Shown in pieces: positions 57,646 through 64,000 of a stretch of DNA of 64,000 bases. The position numbers and the translations under genes were made by a program. A model generated the notes under the pieces. It was not told where the DNA came from, did no database searches, and saw only the letters and a program-made list of their open reading frames with translations. Position 1 is the stretch's first letter; each line of letters starts with the position of its first letter. This stretch comes from Prevotella sp. 885 (GTDB taxonomy: Bacteria; Bacteroidota; Bacteroidia; Bacteroidales; Bacteroidaceae). The stretch covers positions 49,485-113,484 of the forward strand of contig NZ_NOVE01000006.1 in NCBI RefSeq assembly GCF_002265625.1, given 5' to 3'.

Positions 57646-58515
57646 TCAGTTTCTTGAGGCGAAGAGATGCATCATCGCCTTAACATAATCATCGTCAGTT
57701 GCCACAGACACCCAATCGACATTGGCTCGCGACAACGTGTCTTTCAGCATCTGCTGTCGCTCTATCCAATAACGGGCATGCGCTGCTCTCACTTTCTTAC
57801 TGCTCGTATCGACATACATCTCATGACCCGACTCAGCATCAACCACCTTAACCAATCCGACATCCGGAAGAGCTTTCGCCCACTTGTCATACACTTGTAT
57901 GGCCATAACGTCGTGCTTGTTATTGGCTATCTGCATCTGCTTGAAGAAGTCATGTCTGTCATAGAAGTCGCTCAGCACGAACGCCGTCGTGCGGCGCTTC
58001 ATCACTCTGGTAAAGAACTCCATTGCTCCTCCGATGTCTGTCTTACGACTCTCGGGCTTGAAGTCTAACATTTCGCGGATGATATAAAGAATGTGCTTGC
58101 GTCCCTTCTTTGGCGGGATATACTTCTCAATACGGTCCGAGAAGAACACCACTCCAATCTTGTCATTATTCTGTATGGCGCTATAAGCGATAGTAGCAGC
58201 AATCTCTGTAGCCATTTCTGACTTCATACGGCTACGCGTACCGAAATCCAACGATCCCGATACATCCACAAGGAGCATCACTGTAAGCTCGCGTTCCTCC
58301 TCAAAAACCTTCACATAAGGTTTGCGGAATCGCGCCGTGACATTCCAGTCAATGTCACGCACATCGTCGCCGAACTGGTACTCACGCACTTCAGCGAACG
58401 CCATTCCTCTTCCCTTGAAAGCGGAATGATACTGACCGGCGAAGATGTTCTGGCTCAGGCCCCTTGTCTTTATCTCTATCTTGCGGACCTTTTTTAATAT
58501 CTCAGACGTTTCCAA
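57646..58515 (-). CDS. DUF58 VWA-like protein
   Basis: This 289-residue protein has the DUF58 signature (GMAFAEVREYQFGDDVRDIDWNVTARFRKPYVKVFEEERE) and a VWA MIDAS site (LVDVSGSLDFG). No membrane helix is visible. DUF58 proteins work with MoxR ATPases. Confidence 0.92.
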   Translation of the reverse strand: METSEILKKVRKIEIKTRGLSQNIFAGQYHSAFKGRGMAFAEVREYQFGDDVRDIDWNVTARFRKPYVKVFEEERELTVMLLVDVSGSLDFGTRSRMKSEMATEIAATIAYSAIQNNDKIGVVFFSDRIEKYIPPKKGRKHILYIIREMLDFKPESRKTDIGGAMEFFTRVMKRRTTAFVLSDFYDRHDFFKQMQIANNKHDVMAIQVYDKWAKALPDVGLVKVVDAESGHEMYVDTSSKKVRAAHARYWIERQQMLKDTLSRANVDWVSVATDDDYVKAMMHLFASRN

Positions 58516-58588
58516 TTCTATAACGATTTCTGAATTCTATAACGATTTCTGAATGTAATAGCTTATACAACAGCTATTCGGGGAGTTG

Positions 58589-59584
58589 TTAGGGCACCTC
58601 TACCTTGTTGATAATCTTCGAAACAATCTCCTCGCTGGTGACATTGCTTGCCTCTGCCTCGTATGACAATCCTATACGGTGACGCATAACATCATGGGCC
58701 ACAGCGCGAACGTCCTCAGGCACCACATATCCGCGACGCTTAATGAAGGCATAAGCGCGGGCTGCCTTAGCAAGGCTGATGCTGGCACGAGGCGAACCTC
58801 CGAAAGTAATAAGGTCCTTAAGTTCTCCAAGACCGTACTTCTCAGGATAACGTGAAGCGAAGACGATGTCAGCAATATACTGCTCTATCTTCTCGTCGAT
58901 ATACACTTCCTCTACAACGGCACGAGCCTTAAGAATCTCCTCCGCTGTTGTCACAGGCAGAATGTTCTTCTTCTCACCACGCAGATTCTCGCGGATGATA
59001 AGCTTCTCCTCCTCCAAAGAAGGATAGCTGATAACCACCTTAAGCATGAAACGGTCTACCTGAGCCTCAGGCAACTGGTAAGTTCCCTCCTGCTCTATCG
59101 GGTTCTGCGTAGCCATAACGAGGAACGGGTTGGGCAGACTGAATGTCTCGTCACCGATAGTAACCTGATGCTCCTGCATAGCCTCGAGCAAAGCACTCTG
59201 CACCTTAGCAGGGGCACGGTTGATCTCATCTGCAAGTACGAAGTTAGCAAATACCGGTCCCTTCTTCACGTGGAAGTTCTCGTCCTTCTGTGAGTATACA
59301 AGCGTACCTATAACGTCAGCCGGCAAGAGGTCTGGAGTAAACTGTATGCGGCTGTAATCGGCGTCAATAAGTTGAGCAAGGGTCTTTATGGCAAGGGTCT
59401 TTGCCAATCCCGGCACACCTTCCAAAAGGATGTGACCGTCACTAAGCAAAGATATCAGCAATGACTCTACAAGATGTTTCTGACCGACAATCACCTGGTT
59501 CATGCCTGTCACAAGATTGGTTACGAAACTGCTCTGCTGCTCTATGCGAGCATTCAGCTGTCGAATATCAATAGATTCTGACAT
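58589..59584 (-). CDS. MoxR-family AAA+ ATPase
   Basis: This 331-residue AAA+ protein has Walker A GVPGLAKT, Walker B VLADEINRAP, sensor residues MATQNPIEQEG and an arginine finger region LPEAQVDRF. MoxR ATPases act as chaperones or assembly factors for VWA partners, here the Bat proteins downstream. TAATTTTG lies about 70 bp upstream at 59661-59654. Confidence 0.94.
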   Translation of the reverse strand: MSESIDIRQLNARIEQQSSFVTNLVTGMNQVIVGQKHLVESLLISLLSDGHILLEGVPGLAKTLAIKTLAQLIDADYSRIQFTPDLLPADVIGTLVYSQKDENFHVKKGPVFANFVLADEINRAPAKVQSALLEAMQEHQVTIGDETFSLPNPFLVMATQNPIEQEGTYQLPEAQVDRFMLKVVISYPSLEEEKLIIRENLRGEKKNILPVTTAEEILKARAVVEEVYIDEKIEQYIADIVFASRYPEKYGLGELKDLITFGGSPRASISLAKAARAYAFIKRRGYVVPEDVRAVAHDVMRHRIGLSYEAEASNVTSEEIVSKIINKVEVP

Positions 59585-59738
59585 TTCTTATTCTGTTTAT
59601 TATATGTTTATATTTCGATACTAAGAGGCAATCTTCCGCCTCGTTTCGAAGCACAAAATTACTGAATTATTAGCGTAGAGCATAAATCTTGCATCTAAAA
59701 TATATTAAAATGTCACATGTTTTTACCTATCACAAAGC

Positions 59739-60314
59739 TTATTCTGCTATTTTAAGGCCAAAATGACGAGTCATCTCTTCATACACACGTTGTACGGGGA
59801 ATCCCATTACGTTGTAATAGCTACCGCGGATGCCTTCCACACCCACATATCCAATCCATTCCTGAATGCCATAAGCACCTGCCTTATCGAAAGGTTTGTA
59901 GCGCTCAACATAATAGTCAATCTCGCTGTCGCGAAGCTGTCTGAACGTCACCTCAGTAGCTACAGAGAAGCTGCGACATTCCGTTGCCGTAGCAAGACAT
60001 ACACCAGTAACGACCTTGTGTGTTCTGCCACTAATAGTACGCAGCATGCGCCTCGCATCTGCAGCATCCTTTGGCTTGCCGAGAATTTCATCGTCCACCA
60101 CTACAATGGTGTCTGCAGTAATGAGAAGTTCGTCTTCTCCAACCGTATATGCCTCATGCTTCTTCACAGCAAGGTGCTCTGCCACTTCCTCCTTTGGCAT
60201 CGTAGCAGGATAACTCTCGTCAATACCGTTTATTACGTTCACACTAAAGTCTACGCCCAACCCTTTCAGAAGTTCCTGACGACGTGGCGAATGACTTGCC
60301 AATACTATTTTCAT
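59739..60314 (-). CDS. maf: Maf-type nucleoside triphosphate pyrophosphatase
   Basis: This 191-residue protein has SHSPRRQELL, ADTIVVVDDEILGKPKD and VMGFPVQRVYEE. Maf enzymes hydrolyse non-canonical or dTTP/UTP-type nucleotides. It lies 50 bp downstream of the KdsC-like gene. Confidence 0.94.
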   Translation of the reverse strand: MKIVLASHSPRRQELLKGLGVDFSVNVINGIDESYPATMPKEEVAEHLAVKKHEAYTVGEDELLITADTIVVVDDEILGKPKDAADARRMLRTISGRTHKVVTGVCLATATECRSFSVATEVTFRQLRDSEIDYYVERYKPFDKAGAYGIQEWIGYVGVEGIRGSYYNVMGFPVQRVYEEMTRHFGLKIAE

Positions 60315-60364
60315 CGTATATTTCTTTTAATTCTTATATGTTCCTATTTTCTCATATTAAGGCA

Positions 60365-60883
60365 TTACCATCCGAATGCCACAGCTTCGTCCATCCACAG
60401 ACCTTTAGCTCTCAACACCTGTTCTATGATGTCGCGTCCTACGCCATAGCCTCCACAGCGGTCGCTCACATAACGGCTTATGCTCTTTATATCTGTGCAT
60501 GCATCCTTCGGACAACAGGCACAACCCACTCTACGCATAAGCTGATAGTCAGGAATGTCATCACCGACATAGATTACTTCCTCGTCCTTCAGTCCGTATC
60601 GCTCCACCAAGTCGTCATAAGCCACCATCTTATCACTTACCTTCATATAAATATCGCGCACGCCAAGACCGCTGTAACGCAATCTTACAGCGTTGGTATT
60701 ACCGCCGGTTATAATCGCTATATGCAATCCCTGACGTACCGCCAGCTGTATGGCATAGCCGTCCTTGATATTCACCGTACGAAGAGGCTCTCCCTCGGAA
60801 GAGAGCGTTATGGTTTCAGCCGAAAGCACGCCGTCAACGTCAAAGACCACGGCTCTCACCTTTTTCAAATCATAATCTATCAT
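60365..60883 (-). CDS. kdsC: KdsC-like HAD phosphatase
   Basis: This 172-residue HAD hydrolase has DVDGVL (nucleophile Asp), the ITGG motif, a Lys region and VIYVGDDIPDYQLM. It lacks a cap domain (C0 type), matching KDO-8-phosphate phosphatase of lipopolysaccharide synthesis. The end VDEAVAFGW-like tail is typical of the family. A related sugar phosphatase is possible. Confidence 0.87.
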   Translation of the reverse strand: MIDYDLKKVRAVVFDVDGVLSAETITLSSEGEPLRTVNIKDGYAIQLAVRQGLHIAIITGGNTNAVRLRYSGLGVRDIYMKVSDKMVAYDDLVERYGLKDEEVIYVGDDIPDYQLMRRVGCACCPKDACTDIKSISRYVSDRCGGYGVGRDIIEQVLRAKGLWMDEAVAFGW

Positions 60884-61008
60884 TTCTATTCTATATTATA
60901 TTAATGTATAGCATTCATGTATGCTGTATATATTCCATTGTGGAATTATAAAATACAAATATACACAAAATATACCATCTATAACATAGATGTATCAATT
61001 ATTATTTG

Positions 61009-61016
61009 TACTTTTG
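61009..61016 (+). promoter_or_regulatory. Possible -7 element of the Ig-like gene
   Basis: TACTTTTG matches TAnnTTTG, 47 bp before the ATG at 61064. No TTTG at the expected distance. Confidence 0.4.
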
Positions 61017-61063
61017 CTTGGCTCTTAAACCTAACATACATAAACAACAATAAAAAATCTAAA

Positions 61064-63355
61064 ATGAAACAGTTAAACAATATCAGACAATTCTCTGTTA
61101 TCCTGTTATTATTATCGCTGTTGCCATTATGCGTACAGGCGCAGACAACGGAATCAAAAGAATACACTATCGTTAATAACGTTGACGATCTTTCGAATGG
61201 CGATCATATCATTATTGTGTCCAAGTATTCTACGGCAATGATCGGAAAAGTAAACACAAACAGCAAAAGTCAGCGTCTGTTATCTACAGAAATAACCCTA
61301 AATGCAGACAAGACTCTTGCATACACAAACTCTGACGCTGCTTGTTTTACGTTAGTGAAAACAAACGATAAATTCAACTTCCGCAGCAATGAAGGGAAAT
61401 TCATCAATAACGTCTCAGAAAAAAACGATAGCAAAGACATCAATCTTAGTGATGAGATTTCAGAAAACACACAAGCAACGATATCATTTACCAAAAAATA
61501 TGGTGACGCGAGAATCTTATTTGAAAAGAATCATCCTAAATACTTGAATTACGTACAAGACTCAAGATGGTTTGGATTTATCGAGTCACCGAGTTTGGGA
61601 GGACCAGACGTTGTATACATATATAAGTTATCTTCAGAAATAATAACAAAGACAAAAACAAGGATGTTATTCGGAGAAGATGCTAAGAATACATACGACG
61701 TAACCTACGGAACAACAGACTTCGCATCTCCTAAAGCCAATGTATATGCTGACAACACAATTATTGCTGATGCCAAAATCTCATACACAAGTAGCAACAC
61801 GGACATAGCTACAGTGGACAACGACGGCAAAGTCACCATAAATAACACTAACAAATACGGCGAGACCACGATTACTGCCGCCTACTCAGGTGATGACAAC
61901 CACTACCCTTGCAACGCCTCATACACAATCAAGGTAAATGAAAAACAAAAGATTGCGACAAAACTTTCTTTCGAAGAAGTTGACCGTCAGACAATCGTGG
62001 TGAAAGTGAACGAGGAAAATAAATTTACCGGTGCAAAGGCAATATTGTCTCCAGTAGAAAACGGCAAAATCACTTACAGCAGCAGCAATGACAACGTAGC
62101 AAAAGTAGACAACGAAGGCAATATACACTTAAACAAAATTGGCGAGACTGTAATATCCGCAAACTATGCCGGCAACGAGACGTATGCAGCAAGCTCTACA
62201 TTCTATCGTCTGCAATATAGAGGAGAAAGTATAGTATTCGCTTCTAATTACAATTCGTTTAATAGCCTCAAAGACAAATACACTACGGCTGACCTCAATT
62301 TTGTAGACTCAATATCAAACAAGGACTATAAATGGAAGGTTTATGAAGGTAAACGTACAAGACAGGATAAAAGTCTAATTCAACTCGACAATAGAGGAGG
62401 TAGTCTAACATCTCCAGAAATAGACGCGCCAAATGGATATAATGTTACAGTATTATATTATCAAGAATATACGCCCGGATCAACAAAAGTCTTAGAAATC
62501 AAAGCAAATAATAAAAATATAGAGTCTGTCTTCGAAAAATATGGAGAAGAAAAACAAACGAATGGCACAGGCTTTAAAGTCACAGCAAAGATTCCACAAA
62601 CATCAAATTTCCGCATTATCCCTGGTAGAGTTGCATACATCAGCAGAATACAGATTGACATCAACCCAATATTCAACATCACTCTGAAAGAATCTGCGGA
62701 TAACAGTCAGATTATATATGCGCATAAGGGAGAAATAATAAATGCCCAACTTGAACGAACATTAGTAGCAGATAAGTGGAATACGTTCTGCATTCCCTTC
62801 AATCTAAGCGTAGCTGACGGAAAACTATGCGACGTTGAAGCGGAAGTCCGCGAATACGACCGTATAGAGGGTGATGTCTTGATGTTTAAAGAGTCAAAAG
62901 AGATTGTCGCCGGACGCCCTTATCTTATCAGACCTAAAGGTAAAGACATAAACTTGGAACGATTCTTCAATAGCGTCAGACTTACCGGACCTGAACTTGA
63001 GAAAAGTGGAGACGAATCATTCTACATGATTGGAACATACAGCAACAGAACGTTCAGCGAGGAGGAGAGCAGCCAATACTTGTTCCTTAACGCTAACGCT
63101 GAATTCAAACATCCCAAGCCAGGAACAACTATGAAGGGTATGAGAGCATACTTCTACTGCTCACCGGATGTTCAGGCAAGCCAGATGAAAGTAGGCTTCA
63201 CAGATAACTCTACAGACATCAAGGACATTGAGCAAAACAACATGCAAGCCAACTCACAAAGAATCTACACAATAAACGGCTCATACGTTGGAACAGACAA
63301 ATCCCTCCTTCCTAAAGGAATTTATATTATTAACGGAAAGAAATACATAAAGTGA
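61064..63355 (+). CDS. Secreted protein with bacterial Ig-like (Big) repeats
   Basis: This 763-residue protein has a signal peptide (NIRQFSVILLLLSLLPLCVQAQ) and a region before two Big_2-type repeats (ISYTSSNTDIATVDNDGKVTINN, and ITYSSSNDNVAKVDNEGNIHLN). A carbohydrate-binding-like middle follows, then a C-terminal segment ending IYTINGSYVG and LPKGIYIINGKKYIK, which resembles type IX secretion sorting tails of Bacteroidetes. The start at 61064 is preferred as it gives the signal peptide. It is probably a surface-exposed adhesin-like protein; ligand unknown. It is AT-richer than its neighbours. Confidence 0.85.
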   Translation: MKQLNNIRQFSVILLLLSLLPLCVQAQTTESKEYTIVNNVDDLSNGDHIIIVSKYSTAMIGKVNTNSKSQRLLSTEITLNADKTLAYTNSDAACFTLVKTNDKFNFRSNEGKFINNVSEKNDSKDINLSDEISENTQATISFTKKYGDARILFEKNHPKYLNYVQDSRWFGFIESPSLGGPDVVYIYKLSSEIITKTKTRMLFGEDAKNTYDVTYGTTDFASPKANVYADNTIIADAKISYTSSNTDIATVDNDGKVTINNTNKYGETTITAAYSGDDNHYPCNASYTIKVNEKQKIATKLSFEEVDRQTIVVKVNEENKFTGAKAILSPVENGKITYSSSNDNVAKVDNEGNIHLNKIGETVISANYAGNETYAASSTFYRLQYRGESIVFASNYNSFNSLKDKYTTADLNFVDSISNKDYKWKVYEGKRTRQDKSLIQLDNRGGSLTSPEIDAPNGYNVTVLYYQEYTPGSTKVLEIKANNKNIESVFEKYGEEKQTNGTGFKVTAKIPQTSNFRIIPGRVAYISRIQIDINPIFNITLKESADNSQIIYAHKGEIINAQLERTLVADKWNTFCIPFNLSVADGKLCDVEAEVREYDRIEGDVLMFKESKEIVAGRPYLIRPKGKDINLERFFNSVRLTGPELEKSGDESFYMIGTYSNRTFSEEESSQYLFLNANAEFKHPKPGTTMKGMRAYFYCSPDVQASQMKVGFTDNSTDIKDIEQNNMQANSQRIYTINGSYVGTDKSLLPKGIYIINGKKYIK

Positions 63356-63366
63356 TTCTAAACTCA

Positions 63367-63428
63367 AAATCGGTCATTAGCATTTCTCGCATTTATAAGC
63401 AATGAGAAATTCTAATGACCGATTTTTT
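63367..63428. terminator. Bidirectional terminator between the Ig-like gene and fRMsr
   Basis: A 14-bp stem (AAATCGGTCATTAG / CTAATGACCGATTT) with an inner ATTTCTC-GCATT/AATG-GAAAT pairing and a T run on the plus side lies between convergent genes. Confidence 0.9.
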
Positions 63429-63873
63429 ATTTTGCAAGCCTTGCCATAAACGGGGCTATAATTTCTGCAGCCTGCTCAAGGTACTTTCTGTCTGTATCGT
63501 TAAAAGTGGAGAGTTCTGTACTGTCAATATCTATCTCTCCTACAACAATTCCTTCAAAAAATAAAGGAACAACAATCTCAGATTTTGACAACGAAGAACA
63601 CGCTATATGACCAGGAAACTCTTCCACGTCGTTTACCACAAGACTGCGCCCCTCCTTCCATGCCGAGCCACAAACGCCACGTCCATACTTAATTCTTGTG
63701 CATGCTGGAGTGCCCTGAAACGGACCAAGAATAAGTTCATTGCCATCAACAATGTAAAAACCAACCCAGAAGTATTCTTTAGGAAAAGCCACCTTCATCA
63801 CAGCAGCACAATTAGCCAATACGCTTATAGCATTGTCATCAGCACAAGCAAATGTCCTTATCTGGGCAAGAAG
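63427..63873 (-). pseudogene. Free-methionine-(R)-sulfoxide reductase gene, 5' end cut by an IS
   Basis: The GAF-domain enzyme reduces free methionine-R-sulfoxide. The frame reads ...LLAQIRTFACADDNAISVLANCAAVMK and continues with all three family cysteines (TPACTRI, GVCGSA and HIACSS). Reading upstream, the family-like sequence stops at about 63873 and a TGA follows at 63877-63879, inside the IS end. The N-terminus (about a dozen residues) must lie on the other side of the IS. An internal TTG near 63819 could start a shorter protein, but the gene is probably inactive. Confidence 0.85.
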
Positions 63874-64000
63874 GGCTCAGTGGAAATTTAGTGGGGATAA
63901 GCATAAATCTTTGCAAGTCGATACAGAAAAAACTTTTCATCAACGATGCCCCTTAGTGATGCTCTGAAAGCTTTGATTTTTGCATTAAAGGATTCAGCTG
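63874..64000. mobile_element. Edge of an ISL3-family insertion sequence
   Basis: The sequence from about 63874 (GGCTCAGTGGAAATTT) has the GGCTC start usual for ISL3 terminal repeats, followed within 15 bp by the end of a transposase gene. The remainder lies outside the window. ISL3 elements usually duplicate 8 bp of target; the 8 bp before the junction are GCAAGAAG (63866-63873). Confidence 0.75.
63888..64000 (-). CDS. ISL3-family transposase, C-terminal end only
   Basis: The minus strand encodes AESFNAKIKAFRASL, a RGIVDEKFFLYRL segment and a final KIYAYPH before TAA. The E-S-F-N-A-K-I-K-A pattern is the C-terminal catalytic Glu region of IS204/IS1001/IS1096/IS1165 (ISL3) transposases. Only 36 residues fall in the window. 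Confidence 0.8.
   Translation of the reverse strand, partial: AESFNAKIKAFRASLRGIVDEKFFLYRLAKIYAYPH

Overview
The window looks like a chromosomal segment of a Bacteroidales anaerobe, most likely Prevotella-like. The evidence is promoters of the Bacteroidetes type (TTTG, about 19-20 bp, TAnnTTTG), few Shine-Dalgarno sequences, and several lineage-typical genes: an EF-G2-type elongation factor paralog, GT117/DUF2723, DUF4836, DUF4421, DUF4491, DUF1460, a Bat/MoxR operon, and an F-type ATPase operon that begins with atpD-atpC. No rRNA, tRNA or CRISPR array was recognised. Most of the window is densely packed housekeeping DNA.

Layout. 1-8.3 kb (minus strand): 5' part of ftsY, a polysaccharide deacetylase overlapping a GT117 membrane protein, a perR - reverse rubrerythrin pair, a zinc-ribbon membrane protein and a GH25 lysozyme. 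8.4-9.1 kb: a non-coding element built of 22-bp tandem repeats, 31-bp inverted repeats and an AT palindrome. 9.2-17.4 kb: the EF-G2 paralog, hemW, a TPR lipoprotein-like protein, panB overlapping an MFS gene, a cupin and a MATE exporter. 17.4-22.7 kb (minus): a cluster of a frame-broken nucleoside transporter, rsmE, a DUF4836 protein and an ABC ATPase/permease pair. 22.9-30.2 kb (minus): the complete F1Fo ATP synthase operon. 30.4-36.9 kb: nhaD-pfkA, then divergent nudC, a Gfo/Idh/MocA oxidoreductase, DUF4421 and DUF1460 genes. 37-38.3 kb: infC-rpmI-rplT. 38.5-39.25 kb: DUF4491 and rlmH. 39.26-39.7 kb: a second repeat/palindrome element. 39.7-42.9 kb: fur-purA-hisS. 42.9-51.1 kb (minus): PAP2, queA, Smr protein, nadE, an AraC-type HTH protein, dipeptidyl peptidase III and an AlkD-like protein. 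51.1-59.6 kb: moxR-DUF58-batA-batB-batC-batDE. 59.7-60.9 kb: kdsC-like and maf. 61.1-63.4 kb: a secreted Ig-like (Big) repeat protein. Right edge: a free-methionine sulfoxide reductase gene whose 5' end is cut by an ISL3-family insertion sequence that runs off the window.

The most unusual items are the two non-coding modules near 8.4-9.1 kb and 39.26-39.52 kb. They do not share sequence but share design: tandem 22-bp phrases, 29-31-bp inverted arms made of 8- or 9-bp periodic repeats, and an AT-rich palindromic core. Other items worth a check are the split nucleoside transporter with an ATGA junction, the batD-batE fusion with a signal-peptide-like segment inside it, the EF-G paralog that lacks the catalytic histidine, a mini-ORF with a strong Shine-Dalgarno before the DUF4836 gene, and the fresh-looking IS insertion at the right edge.
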